From: Micromonospora parathelypteridis
GTDB lineage: Bacteria > Actinomycetota > Actinomycetes > Mycobacteriales > Micromonosporaceae
Length of the DNA stretch: 64,000 bases
NCBI RefSeq assembly: GCF_014201145.1
Contig: NZ_JACHDP010000001.1
Coordinates: 2,542,001-2,606,000 of the forward strand
Direction: 5' to 3'
The position numbers and the translations under genes are program-made. Shown piece by piece: positions 8,845 through 17,201 of this stretch. The notes under the pieces were generated by a model. That model did not search any database. It was not told the origin of the DNA and worked only from the letters and a program-made list of their open reading frames with translations. Position 1 is the first letter of the stretch. Each line of letters begins with the position of its first letter.

Positions 8845-10023
8845 ATGCCGGAATCACTGGACGCCGCCCTGACCGAGGTCCGGGCGTTGCTGCTCGACCC
8901 CGCGCTGACCCGGGCGGTCGCCGCCGGACGCCGGCGCGGGCACCGTCCCACTGTTGTTCGGGCCGAGTTGCGGCCGGTGACGCTCAAGGCCGGGCCCAGA
9001 CTTCAGATCGCCACGTCCGACGGCGCTCGTCCGTACACCCGCAACGTCGCCCCCGGTCCCGAGGCCGCTGTCGCGGTCGACGAACTGCTGGCCGAGCCCT
9101 TCGGCAACTGGCACGTGGAGACGGCCGACGCGACGCTCCAACTGCGGGTGACCAAGTCCGGCGAGGCGCAGGTGCACCGGGCGGCCGCGACGGCCCGTCC
9201 GGCGGCGACGCCGGGCGGGAACGACCGGACCAAGGAGTACCTGCTCGACCCGGGCGATGAGATCTTCGCCGAGATCGGCGGGTCGGCGGCCAAACGCCGC
9301 CAGGTGGACGCGTTCCTGCGTGCCCTGGCCGCGACCCTGCCCGACGACCTGACCGGTCCGCTGCGGGTCGTCGACCTGGGCTGCGGCAACGCCTACCTGA
9401 CGTTCGCCGCGTACCGCTACCTGTCGAACCGAGGGCTCGACGTCCAGCTGATCGGCGTGGATGTCCGGGAGGACCAGCGGCGGCGCAACACCGAGCTGGC
9501 CGAGCGGCTGGGCTGGGCCGAGCGGGTCAGCTTCGTGGCCGGCACGATCGCCGACGCCGTCGTCGACCCCGCCCCCGACCTGGTGCTGGCGCTGCACGCC
9601 TGCGACACCGCCACCGACGAGGCGCTGGCCCGCGCGGTGCGCTGGGAGGCCCGCTGGGTGCTGGCCGCGCCGTGCTGCCATCACGACCTGGCGAAGCAGC
9701 TCCGCGCCCACCCCGCCCCGGCCCCGTACGAGCTGCTGACCCGACAGGGCATCCTGCGCGAGCGCTTCGCCGACGTGCTCACCGACGCGCTGCGGGCCGG
9801 GCTGCTGCGGGTGCACGGATATCGGGCCGAGGTGGTGGAGTTCGTGGACTCCCAGCACACGCCACGTAACCTGCTGATCCGCGCCCGCCGTACCGGCGCT
9901 GCGGCAACCGAGCCGCAGCGCGCGGAGTATCGCGAGCTGGTGAACCAGTGGCAGGTCACGCCCCGGCTGGAGACCCTGCTGGCCGCCGGCGAACAGCCGA
10001 TCGACCAGCAGCCCGTGGCCTAG
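8845..10023 (+). CDS. SAM-dependent methyltransferase, Methyltransf_32 / METTL25-like
   Basis: 392 aa. The N-terminal third (about 1-140) is a family-specific region. The Rossmann methyltransferase core begins at about 165 with RVVDLGCGNAYLTF, the SAM-binding glycine motif I. It continues with a DVRED acidic loop, then DLVLALHACDTATDEAL and the diagnostic APCCHHDL motif. The ALHACD plus PCCHH pair is the signature of the Methyltransf_32 group (relatives of METTL25, GSTCD and RRNAD1), thought to modify RNA or protein; the substrate here is unknown. ATG at 8845 lacks a strong ribosome site. The gene is convergent with the small membrane protein gene, with a 6-bp stem (CTAGCC/GGCTAG) around its stop codon. 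Confidence 0.85.
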   Translation: MPESLDAALTEVRALLLDPALTRAVAAGRRRGHRPTVVRAELRPVTLKAGPRLQIATSDGARPYTRNVAPGPEAAVAVDELLAEPFGNWHVETADATLQLRVTKSGEAQVHRAAATARPAATPGGNDRTKEYLLDPGDEIFAEIGGSAAKRRQVDAFLRALAATLPDDLTGPLRVVDLGCGNAYLTFAAYRYLSNRGLDVQLIGVDVREDQRRRNTELAERLGWAERVSFVAGTIADAVVDPAPDLVLALHACDTATDEALARAVRWEARWVLAAPCCHHDLAKQLRAHPAPAPYELLTRQGILRERFADVLTDALRAGLLRVHGYRAEVVEFVDSQHTPRNLLIRARRTGAAATEPQRAEYRELVNQWQVTPRLETLLAAGEQPIDQQPVA

Positions 10024-10041
10024 CCAGCCCCGGGGCGAGGG

Positions 10042-10491
10042 CTAGCGACGCTTGTCGCCGCGCTCCCGGCCACTGTTGCGCTCGCCGGCACCACCGTCGA
10101 GGACCGTCACCCGGTCGCCACCGCTGCGCTGGCTGGCCCACTCGGTGTCGCCGGGGGCGGTCGGGAACGGCACCACCTTGCCCGTGCTCTCGGCGTTGCC
10201 GGCGGCGGTGAAGGCGTTCCAGGAGATGTCGACAAGCAGCTTCTTCATCTCCGCGTGCCGGATGGCGGCGTTGTGCTGCAGCGCCATCCGGGCGCCCAGC
10301 ACCACGCCCAGCAGCGTGGTGGTGATGGCGCCGGTGGCTGCCAGCACCTGGAGACCGGTCGCCGAGTCGGTGCGGAGCACCAGGACCAGCAACCAGATCC
10401 AGAACGTGGCAGCGAAGACGCCAGCCTTGGCGACGAAGAAGAGGCTGACCGCACCGGGCTGGTACGGCTGGGGACGGCTCGATTCGGCCAT
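10042..10491 (-). CDS. small two-helix membrane protein, unknown
   Basis: 149 aa, family not recognised. Two hydrophobic segments at about residues 16-38 and 45-65 predict a membrane hairpin, followed by a roughly 80-residue hydrophilic cytoplasmic tail (KKLLVDISWNAFTAAGNAES) ending in a basic stretch. The frame is open from 10596, but ATG at 10491 is chosen because GAGGAG precedes it with 4-nt spacing. It is convergent with the methyltransferase gene. It diverges from the HTH regulator with a 250-bp gap, and may be controlled by it; that link is inference from position. Confidence 0.75.
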   Translation of the reverse strand: MAESSRPQPYQPGAVSLFFVAKAGVFAATFWIWLLVLVLRTDSATGLQVLAATGAITTTLLGVVLGARMALQHNAAIRHAEMKKLLVDISWNAFTAAGNAESTGKVVPFPTAPGDTEWASQRSGGDRVTVLDGGAGERNSGRERGDKRR

Positions 10492-10609
10492 GGTGCTCCT
10501 CGGCGGTGGTCCGGTCGAACACGGCAGGCGAACGAACGCCATGCCGGGGCGGGCACCGAGCTTAGTGGAAGAACGATGGTGATCGCTCGGTGCCATTTCT
10601 GGTTGGTAC

Positions 10610-10644
10610 GCATCCTGACGGATGCAAAGTCCCGCCCACGGGAC
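10610..10644. promoter_or_regulatory. pair of short inverted repeats in a divergent promoter
   Basis: Two adjacent dyads, GCATCC-TGAC-GGATGC (10610-10625) and GTCCC-N6-GGGAC (10629-10644), lie between the divergent membrane-protein and HTH-regulator genes. They are possible operators for the HTH protein; function is not shown. Confidence 0.35.
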
Positions 10645-10741
10645 AGTTTGTGCGATCAGTCAGTTGTTTCCGACCCTGGGAGTACTACCCTCGGAAGGCA
10701 GATCGTCCCAGTGCTCGGCAGGGAGGAACAGACACACAGGG

Positions 10742-11158
10742 ATGGGATCCGCCGACATATCACCGCAGATGGCCTTCGCCCGCTTCGTTCGGCGTGCCAT
10801 CGACGACGCTCGCGACGAACGTGGCTGGACCGTGACCGATCTCGCCGCACACACGGGCGTGGGCCGCTCCACCGTGTTCCGCTGGCTGGCCGGTGACTGG
10901 CAGGACTATCCCGAGTTGGCCAAGGTGCGCGGCTTCTGCGCCGCACTGGACCTGCCGGTCGCTGCCGCGTTCCGCGCGCTCGGGCTGCCCGACGCCGGTC
11001 CGGTGCCCCGCCGACGCCACGACGACGGCCCGGTCGAGGCGGACGTCCGTGCCATCCTGGATCGGCTGGCCGACCCAACGGTCAGCGCCGAGGAGAAGCA
11101 CCACATCCGCGACCTGCTCCGCTACCTGGCCCGCCGCCCCATCCGCCGCGCCGGCTGA
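10742..11158 (+). CDS. XRE-like helix-turn-helix regulator
   Basis: About 138 aa. The N-terminal half is a lambda-repressor-like HTH (VTDLAAHTGVGRSTVFRWLAG) extended by a helical region with DYPELAKVRGFCAALDLPVAAAFRALGL, as in actinobacterial XRE regulators. The C-terminal part (EADVRAILDRLADPTVSAEEKHHIRDLLRYLA) is helical and probably mediates dimerisation. ATG 10742 is chosen as a compromise: GGGAGGAA at 10721-10728 lies about 13 nt upstream, while ATG 10769 (MAFARF) is also possible. The gene is convergent with the next one, and their two stop codons form the ends of a perfect palindrome at 11156-11171. Confidence 0.82.
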   Translation: MGSADISPQMAFARFVRRAIDDARDERGWTVTDLAAHTGVGRSTVFRWLAGDWQDYPELAKVRGFCAALDLPVAAAFRALGLPDAGPVPRRRHDDGPVEADVRAILDRLADPTVSAEEKHHIRDLLRYLARRPIRRAG

Positions 11159-11171
11159 GCCGGCCGGCTCA
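11156..11171. terminator. 16-bp perfect palindrome containing both convergent stop codons
   Basis: TGAGCCGGCCGGCTCA is a perfect palindrome. Its first three bases are the TGA of the rightward HTH gene and its last three are the TGA (read on the other strand) of the leftward gene. It probably acts as a shared bidirectional terminator, though with no loop it would have to open at the centre. Confidence 0.55.
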
Positions 11172-12188
11172 GGGGACGATGACGCTGAATTCCGCGGTGT
11201 GGACGTCGGCCCCCACCTGGAAGTCGAGGTAGAGGCGGTAGCGACCGGGGCCCGGGATGGTCAGCCAGAACTTGACCTGGCCGTCGACCAGCTCCGGCTC
11301 CGGGTGCACGTGCAGGTAGCCGAGGTCGCCTTCGCGTAACGCCACCAGGTGCCCGTACGCCCCGAGGTAACGCTCCAGCGGAGCCGCACCGCCAGCGCCG
11401 TCGACCCGGAAGGTCAGCGGCACTGTCGCTCCGGCCTGCGGGGCGCCCTGATAGCCGACGGTGAACCCGTCCACGGTCGTCGACGTCGCAGTGCCCGGCA
11501 GCGGGCGGGGCTGGTAGCCACCGGGCGCGACAAGGTCCGTGCCGAGGGTCACCGCGGTCTGCGCGCCGTTGTCGGCGACGACGGTGAAGTCGGCGTACGC
11601 GCGCCAGACGCCGGGCTGCGCGAGCGTCAACGGCACCGACCAGGTGCCGTCCGTCGCCATGGTCGGGTGCAGATGCTGGTAGCCGGTCAGGTCCCGGCGG
11701 ACGACGATGAGGTGCATCGGCTTGTCGTGCACGATCGCGAACCGGGTTACCGGCCGGCGTTGCACGTCGCGCACCTGGAAGCGGAGTTGACCGGGACGGC
11801 CGGCCGCGAACTCGGTGCCCAGCGGTGCCAGGGTGAACCCGGCCGAGCTGACCGCCAGACCTCCCGGCTCGGTTGGCGCGCCCTGATCGGTGCCCGTGGC
11901 GGTGCCGTGGCTGTGCGGCCCGATGCCGGGCGGATCGGTGTGCCCGGCCGCCAACGACGGGCTGCCCGTGGCGGCACCGTCGGTGTTCAACCGGCCGAGG
12001 CCGAAACCGAGCAGGACCGCCAGCACCAGCCCGCCGACCACCAGCGCCAGCCGAAGGGTGCTCCGGTCCGGCGCGGCAGAGACCTCGTCCGGCACCGCGG
12101 GCGCGACAGCGACGTCATCAGGCACCGCGGGCGCGGCGGAGACCTGGTCAGACACCACCGGCGCGGCGGTGGGGTGCTGGTCGGTCAT
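11169..12188 (-). CDS. membrane-anchored His-rich protein with two HxHP-type beta domains
   Basis: 339 aa. A cytoplasmic Ala/Pro/Val-rich N-terminus containing three imperfect SDQVSAAPAVPD-type repeats precedes one transmembrane span (about 47-68) with a GxGLGRL exit. Outside the membrane a His-rich linker (GIGPHSHG) leads to two similar beta-sandwich modules. Each has a paired motif: PMHLIVVRRDLTGYQHLHP in the first, and GHLVALREGDLGYLHVHPEPE in the second. This resembles secreted FixH/YtkA or cupredoxin-like metal-binding proteins; copper binding is inferred from the His pattern only. The open frame extends to 12734, but ATG 12188 gives a sensible topology. Confidence 0.72.
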   Translation of the reverse strand: MTDQHPTAAPVVSDQVSAAPAVPDDVAVAPAVPDEVSAAPDRSTLRLALVVGGLVLAVLLGFGLGRLNTDGAATGSPSLAAGHTDPPGIGPHSHGTATGTDQGAPTEPGGLAVSSAGFTLAPLGTEFAAGRPGQLRFQVRDVQRRPVTRFAIVHDKPMHLIVVRRDLTGYQHLHPTMATDGTWSVPLTLAQPGVWRAYADFTVVADNGAQTAVTLGTDLVAPGGYQPRPLPGTATSTTVDGFTVGYQGAPQAGATVPLTFRVDGAGGAAPLERYLGAYGHLVALREGDLGYLHVHPEPELVDGQVKFWLTIPGPGRYRLYLDFQVGADVHTAEFSVIVP

Positions 12189-12323
12189 GCCGCCCACGGT
12201 ACCGCCGTGGCGGGTTCGTCCAGGCAGACGCCCGGACGGCGTGGCGCCCGTCGCATTCGGCAGCGCCCGGGAACTTTCCCGCCCACCCGGGCGAGGCCGA
12301 GGCCACAGGCGCGAGCAGCACGG

Positions 12324-12379
12324 GTCAGCCGGCCACCGCGAGCGGCAGCGAGTCAGCCCGCCACCGCGAGGGCGAGTGG
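12324..12379. repeat. 28-bp tandem duplication spanning the recQ-like stop codon
   Basis: GTCAGCC(G/C)GCCACCGCGAG occurs at 12324 and again at 12352. The second copy encodes the last residues (ALAVAG) and stop of the RecQ-like gene; the first lies just downstream. The period is 28 bp, so it is not codon-phased. It looks like a recent small slippage duplication. Confidence 0.6.
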
Positions 12380-14482
12380 GAGCACGTCGGGTGCGCCAGC
12401 CCGGCGCAGAGCCCGGGCCACCAGCGTCATCGTCCAACCCGAGTCGATCAGGTCGTCGACGAGCAGCACCGGACCGTCCAGTCCCGCCACGGCATCGGCC
12501 AGGTCGGCTGGCACGGTGAAGGTGTCGTGCAGCGCGCGTACCCGTTGGGCGCTGTTGCCGCGCGGCCCGCCTGGGCCGCCCGGGCCGGCCGGGGTGACCT
12601 CGCCGAGAATCGGCAGCCGGCCCACGGCGGCGATCCGCTCGGCGAGCGACCCGACCAGCCGGGGCCGTCGCCGGGAACCGACCGCGACCACCGCCACCGG
12701 CCGACGCGGCCACGGGTCGTCGCCGTGCGCCCACGCCTTCAGCACCTCGACCACCGCGCCCGCGACGTCGTCGGGCACCGGCGCGTCCGGCGCCTCCGGA
12801 CCGACGAGATCACGCAGCCGACCACCCCAGCCCAGGTCGGAGAGGCGTCCGACGGCCCGGCCCGGCAGCGCCTGCTCCGCGGGGGAGATCCGGCCCTTGA
12901 GGGGTACGCCCACCGCGTCGAGGCCGGTCGGCCAGAGCTTCTTCGGCGCGATCTCCACGCCGGGTCGGCCCAGGAAGGTCTGCGCGGCCGCGAGCGCGGC
13001 CGTCGACACGTCGGCGGAGAAGAGTGGGTCGGCGCATCTGTCGCACCGGCCGCAGTCGGCCGCCCCGGTGTCGTCCAGGCATTCCCGTAGATACCGCATC
13101 CGGCAGTCGGTCGTGGTCGCGTACTCCCGCATGGCCTGTTGCTCGACGGTGCGTGCCTCGGCGACGCGCCGCAACCGGGCCTCGTCGTAGACCCAGGGCT
13201 CACCGGTGGCGAGCCAACCGCCGCGCACCCGGCGGACCGCGCCGTCCACGTCGAGCACCTTGAGCATCAGCTCCAACCGGGCCCGGCGCAGGTCGACGAG
13301 GGGCTCAAGAGCCTGGGTGCTGAGCGGGCGGTCGGTGTGCAGGGCGGCCAGCACGGCACGCACCTGCTGCTCCGGCGGGAACGCCAGCGAGGCGAAGTAG
13401 CGCCAGATCGCCGCGTCCTCCGCACCGGGCAGCAGCAGCACCTCCGCGTGCTCGACCGCACGGCCGGCGCGGCCGACCTGCTGGTAGTACGCGATCGGCG
13501 AGGGCGGCGCGCCGAGGTGCACGACGAAGCCCAGGTCAGGCTTGTCGAAGCCCATGCCGAGCGCGCTGGTGGCGACCAACGCCTTGATCTTGTTGTCGAG
13601 CAGGTCCTGCTCGGCGGCCCGCCGGTCGGCGTCCTCGACCTGACCGGTGTACGAGGCCACCGGGTAGCCCCGGGAGCGCAGGAACTCGGCCGTCTCCCCC
13701 GCTGCCGCCACGGTCAGCGTGTAGACGATGCCCGAGCCGGGCAGCTGGTCCAGGTGGTCGGCGAGCCAGGCCAGCCGGTGCGCCGGGCTGGGCAGGTCGA
13801 GTACGCCGAGACGCAGCGACTCGCGGTCCAGGGTGCCGCGCAGGATGAGAGCGTCACCCAACTGCTCGGCGACGTCCTGGGTGACCCGGGCGTTGGCGGT
13901 GGCGGTGGTCGCCAGCACCGGGGTCCGCTCGGGCAACTCGGCGAGGAACGTCCGCAGTCGCCGGTAGTCCGGCCGGAAGTCGTGCCCCCAGTCGGAGACG
14001 CAGTGCGCCTCGTCGACCACCAGCAGCCCGGTGGTCGCGGCCAGCTTCGGCAGCACACCGTCGCGGAAGTCCGGGTTGTTGAGCCGCTCCGGGCTGATCA
14101 GCAGCACGTCCACCGCACCGGTCTGGATCTCGGCGGTGATCTCGTCCCACTCGTCGAGGTTGGCCGAGTTGATCGTGCGAGCCCGGATGCCGGCCCGGGC
14201 AGCCGCCTCGACCTGGTTGCGCATCAGCGCCAGCAGCGGCGACACGATGACGGTCGGGCCGGCCTGCTCGGCCCGGGTGGCGTCACGCAGCAGCGCGGTG
14301 GCCACGAAGTAGACGGCCGACTTGCCCCAACCGGTGCGCTGCACGCAGAGCACCCTCCGCCGGTCGACGACCAGCGCCTCGATGGCCCGCCACTGATCCT
14401 CCCGCAGCCGGGCGTGGTCGCCGGCCAGCCGGCGCAGCACCGCCTCGGCCCGCTCCCGTACCGCCGCCCGCTCGTCGCCCAT
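12353..14482 (-). CDS. RecQ-family DNA helicase with C-terminal phosphoribosyltransferase-like domain
   Basis: 709 aa. Helicase motifs: Q-rich entry LREDQWRAIEAL, Walker A RTGWGKS (about 49-55), VVDEAHCVSDWGHDFRPDY (DEAH, motif II with the RecQ aromatic loop), ATTATA, GFDKPDLGFVVHLGAPPS and QQVGRAGR. The RecQ zinc module is present as CRMRYLRECLDD...CGRCDRC (about 430-460). There is no HRDC domain. Instead the last 200 residues include a PRPP-binding-loop motif VLLVDDLIDSGWT (about 672-684) as in type I phosphoribosyltransferases and ComF-like proteins. ATG 14482. DNA repair or replication-fork processing is the family role; whether the PRTase-like domain is catalytic is unknown. Confidence 0.9.
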   Translation of the reverse strand: MGDERAAVRERAEAVLRRLAGDHARLREDQWRAIEALVVDRRRVLCVQRTGWGKSAVYFVATALLRDATRAEQAGPTVIVSPLLALMRNQVEAAARAGIRARTINSANLDEWDEITAEIQTGAVDVLLISPERLNNPDFRDGVLPKLAATTGLLVVDEAHCVSDWGHDFRPDYRRLRTFLAELPERTPVLATTATANARVTQDVAEQLGDALILRGTLDRESLRLGVLDLPSPAHRLAWLADHLDQLPGSGIVYTLTVAAAGETAEFLRSRGYPVASYTGQVEDADRRAAEQDLLDNKIKALVATSALGMGFDKPDLGFVVHLGAPPSPIAYYQQVGRAGRAVEHAEVLLLPGAEDAAIWRYFASLAFPPEQQVRAVLAALHTDRPLSTQALEPLVDLRRARLELMLKVLDVDGAVRRVRGGWLATGEPWVYDEARLRRVAEARTVEQQAMREYATTTDCRMRYLRECLDDTGAADCGRCDRCADPLFSADVSTAALAAAQTFLGRPGVEIAPKKLWPTGLDAVGVPLKGRISPAEQALPGRAVGRLSDLGWGGRLRDLVGPEAPDAPVPDDVAGAVVEVLKAWAHGDDPWPRRPVAVVAVGSRRRPRLVGSLAERIAAVGRLPILGEVTPAGPGGPGGPRGNSAQRVRALHDTFTVPADLADAVAGLDGPVLLVDDLIDSGWTMTLVARALRRAGAPDVLPLALAVAG

Positions 14483-14521
14483 CCGGCATTTCTACCAGCC
14501 CTGACCCGAGAACCCCCACGA

Positions 14522-16222
14522 TCAGCGGGGCTCGGCTGGCTCCGCCTCCACCGCAGCGGGGCGGCTCGCGGGCGGGGCGGGCGGCGGCAGGAAGAGCAGG
14601 ACACCGCGGAGCGCGTCGACAGCCGCGAGCGGCAGCGCGCAGCGGGCGGCCAGCTCCTCCATCGACGCGTACGGGCCGCGTACCCACCGGTCCATCGCGA
14701 TCTGCCGGCGTTGCACTTCGGTGAGCCCGGGAAGGGTGGCGAGCACCTGGTCGGGTACGGCGTTGACGTCGACGAGCCCGCCGTCGTCGAAGGCGCGGGC
14801 CAGGTCCGGTCGGCCGATCGCGAACTCGTAACGCGCCGACGGGTAGCGGTGCAGCAGGTTTCGCGCCTGCTGGCGGCGCACCCGGCGCTCCTCGTCGCGC
14901 GCCTGGGCCACGAGCCGCCGCCCGGTGACCCGTCCCCAGACCCATCTGTTGAGCAGGACCACGTGCGCGGCGCCGACCACCCAGCAGAGACCGAGCACGC
15001 CGAGCCCGGAGAACGCCTCGACGGCGGAGTCCTCCGTCTCGAGGTCGTCGGTGGAGATCATGACGACCAGCACCGACGCGGTGACGAGGTAGCCGAAGGC
15101 GGCAAGGCCGAGCCGTCGACTGCGCCGCCGCACCGCGTACGCCAGCATCACCAGCCAGGTCACCGTGCCGAACGACAGCAGTGGCAGGAGGGTGCCGGCG
15201 ACGGTGGCCGTGGTGCTCACCCAGGTCGGCAGCGGGTGCCGCTCCCGGCGCGGCTGGTCGACCCCGAACGGGGAGGGCGGGCCGGCGGGCAGACCGTCCA
15301 GCGCGGGGTGCAGCGGCGAGGGGAGGTCCGCGTACGGCGGGACGGCCGCCTGGAGCGGCGGGGCCGACGCCTGGGCCGGGGCGGTCGAGGCGGGCGGCGC
15401 AGCGGGGGGTGGCACGGTCGGGTTGGAGGTCGGGGCACCCGGGACGCTGGCGGTGAGGGTCGGGTCGGCGCGCAGGATCCGCCCGTGCAACTCGCGGAGC
15501 GCCTCGCCGGGCCCGATGCCGTACTCCTCGCGGAGCAGGCTGTCGATATCCCGGTACGCGGCCAACGCCTCGGCCTGCCGGCCGCTGCGGTACAGCGCCA
15601 GCATGTACTGGTGGCGTAGCCGCTCCCGGACGGGGAACTCGGCCACCAACTCGACCAGCTCGCCGACCAGCTCGCGGTGCCGCCCGCTGTCCAGTTTCAG
15701 CTCGGCGCGGGTCTCCAGGGCAACGGCCCGCAGCTCCACCAGGCGGTGCCGGGCGGCCTCGAACACTCCCCCGGAGAAGCCCGTGAACGGCTCTCCGCGC
15801 CACAGGTCCAGGGCGGCGGTCAACTCGGCCAACGCCTGCTCCGTCTGCCCGGACGCGTGCCGCTGCCGGGCGGCCTGGACGCTCCGATCGAAGCGGACCG
15901 CGTCCACCGCCTCGGGATCCACCCGCAGCAGGTAACCGGCGTCGGTCAGGCTCAGCACCTGCCCCGGCGTACGCGGCGACCGGTCCGGCTCCAGCACCCG
16001 GCGCAGCCCGGCGACGTACTTCTGCACCACGTTGGGGCCGTTCGCGGGCGGATCGTCCGGCCAGACCGCCTCGACGATCTGCCCGGTGGCCACCGGACGA
16101 CCCGCGGAGAGCAGCAGCACGGCCAACACCGCGCGCTGCTTGCCGGGACCGAGGTCGATCTCACGGTCGGCGTACCAGGCCCGCTGAGGCCCGAGGATCT
16201 CGAAACGCAGCGTTCCTGACAT
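14522..16222 (-). CDS. SARP/BTAD-type regulator with membrane spans and helix-hairpin-helix tail
   Basis: 566 aa. The N-terminus is an OmpR-type winged helix (about 1-95, LGPGKQRAVLAVLLLSAGRPV...VQKYVAGLRRVLEP) followed by a bacterial transcriptional activation domain (about 100-245, helical TPR-like, FPVRERLRHQYMLALYRSGRQAEALAAY in part). This is the SARP/AfsR core. A Pro-rich linker leads to about three hydrophobic segments (roughly 315-425). A C-terminal segment (NAVPDQVLATLPGLTEVQRRQI) resembles a helix-hairpin-helix seen in ComEA/T2SK-like proteins. A regulator anchored in the membrane is unusual. ATG 16222 has AGGAG 11 nt upstream; GTG 16243 is also open. It faces a lipoprotein gene across a region with fourfold CGGCAG repeats. 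Confidence 0.85.
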   Translation of the reverse strand: MSGTLRFEILGPQRAWYADREIDLGPGKQRAVLAVLLLSAGRPVATGQIVEAVWPDDPPANGPNVVQKYVAGLRRVLEPDRSPRTPGQVLSLTDAGYLLRVDPEAVDAVRFDRSVQAARQRHASGQTEQALAELTAALDLWRGEPFTGFSGGVFEAARHRLVELRAVALETRAELKLDSGRHRELVGELVELVAEFPVRERLRHQYMLALYRSGRQAEALAAYRDIDSLLREEYGIGPGEALRELHGRILRADPTLTASVPGAPTSNPTVPPPAAPPASTAPAQASAPPLQAAVPPYADLPSPLHPALDGLPAGPPSPFGVDQPRRERHPLPTWVSTTATVAGTLLPLLSFGTVTWLVMLAYAVRRRSRRLGLAAFGYLVTASVLVVMISTDDLETEDSAVEAFSGLGVLGLCWVVGAAHVVLLNRWVWGRVTGRRLVAQARDEERRVRRQQARNLLHRYPSARYEFAIGRPDLARAFDDGGLVDVNAVPDQVLATLPGLTEVQRRQIAMDRWVRGPYASMEELAARCALPLAAVDALRGVLLFLPPPAPPASRPAAVEAEPAEPR

Positions 16223-16260
16223 GCGAATTTCCGCTCCTGACACCCCCGGCGAGCGCCGGA

Positions 16261-16298
16261 CGGCAGTGCCCGGCAGCCGGACGGCAGCATATCGGCAG
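16261..16298. promoter_or_regulatory. four CGGCAG direct repeats at 10/11/11-bp pitch, probable SARP operator
   Basis: CGGCAG occurs at 16261, 16271, 16282 and 16293. SARP proteins bind direct heptamer repeats with an 11-bp period, so this array, placed between the SARP-type gene and the divergent lipoprotein gene, is a strong candidate binding site. An 11-mer CCGGACGGCAG also repeats at 16256 and 16277. Confidence 0.6.
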
Positions 16299-16365
16299 CC
16301 GCACCGCCGTGCCCGCCGACAACATCGTCATCGGCACAAGCCACGCATCGAGAAAGAGAAGTGTG

Positions 16366-17187
16366 ATGACACAGGCAACGGGCAGCGCGAGCACCATCCG
16401 ACGGACGGTCGGCGCGGTCGCCGCCATGCTGGCCACGACCACCCTGCTCGGGGGGTGCGGGCCCAAGAACGAACCAGCCTCTGCACCGCAGAGCAGCCCG
16501 AGCGCCAGCCCGACCGTCGACCCGAAGCAGGCGCTCCTCGACGCCGTCCCGGACGGCACCGAGGGGACGTTCCAGTTCAGTGGCAAGGACTCCTCCAGCA
16601 CGCTCAGCGGACGGATCGACCACGCCTCGAAGGCGATCGAGATCAACACCACTGCCGCGCCGGGCTCCGACGGCATCACCACGAAGATGTCGTTCCTGCT
16701 GATCGGGGAGGAGGTCTGGGTGAAGGCGAAGTTCAGCGGCCAGCCGGGCCTGCCGAAGTTCCCGGACAAGTGGATGAAGCTGGACCGCACGAAGCTGGCC
16801 GACAGCGACTCCATCCCGGCCTACGACGGTGCCGACCAGGGCAACGCCGGCCCACTCATCGAGGCGGCCACCTCCGTCAAGGAGCAGAGCCCCGGGAAGT
16901 ACGTCGGGGTCATCGACATGAGCGTTGGTAACGCGGCCCAGGCGTTGGAGGAGGGCGAGGCGGCGGCGCTCGGCGAAGCCGCCAGGACGGTGCCGTTCAC
17001 CGCGGTCGTCGACGCGGACAAGCACCTGACCTCGCTCACGCTGAAAATCCCGGCCGCCGGCAAGGCGAAGGCGTACGACTACGTCGTCAACTACGCCGAC
17101 TACGGCACCACGCCGAAGATCAGCGTGCCGACCGGCGCTGCCGTGACGAACGCACCCAAGATGGCGTACGAGATGTTGAACGGCTGA
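16366..17187 (+). CDS. secreted lipoprotein, LppX/LprG-like
   Basis: 273 aa. A signal peptide with a lipobox (TTTLLGGC, Cys near residue 31) is followed by a Ser/Pro/Asn-rich linker and a domain starting about residue 50 (KQALLDAVPDGTEGTFQFSGKDSS). The pattern of amphipathic strands (KMSFLLIGEEVWVKAKF, YDYVVNYADYGT) fits the LppX/LprAFG or LolA-like lipoprotein fold that carries lipids or glycolipids. Actinobacteria often have several; the ligand here is unknown. ATG 16366 gives the shortest sensible signal peptide. It diverges from the membrane SARP-type regulator, which may control it through the CGGCAG repeats. An 11-bp stem terminator follows at 17202-17231. Confidence 0.82.
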   Translation: MTQATGSASTIRRTVGAVAAMLATTTLLGGCGPKNEPASAPQSSPSASPTVDPKQALLDAVPDGTEGTFQFSGKDSSSTLSGRIDHASKAIEINTTAAPGSDGITTKMSFLLIGEEVWVKAKFSGQPGLPKFPDKWMKLDRTKLADSDSIPAYDGADQGNAGPLIEAATSVKEQSPGKYVGVIDMSVGNAAQALEEGEAAALGEAARTVPFTAVVDADKHLTSLTLKIPAAGKAKAYDYVVNYADYGTTPKISVPTGAAVTNAPKMAYEMLNG

Positions 17188-17201
17188 CCCACGACGCAGG
17201 A

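Noticed and set aside
7007..8857. 616-aa leftward open frame opposite the DEAD-box gene
   Set aside because: Antisense shadow of all helicase motifs.
13139..15619. 826-aa open frame on the plus strand opposite the RecQ-like and SARP-type genes
   Set aside because: It spans two real, well-recognised genes on the other strand and has shadow composition.
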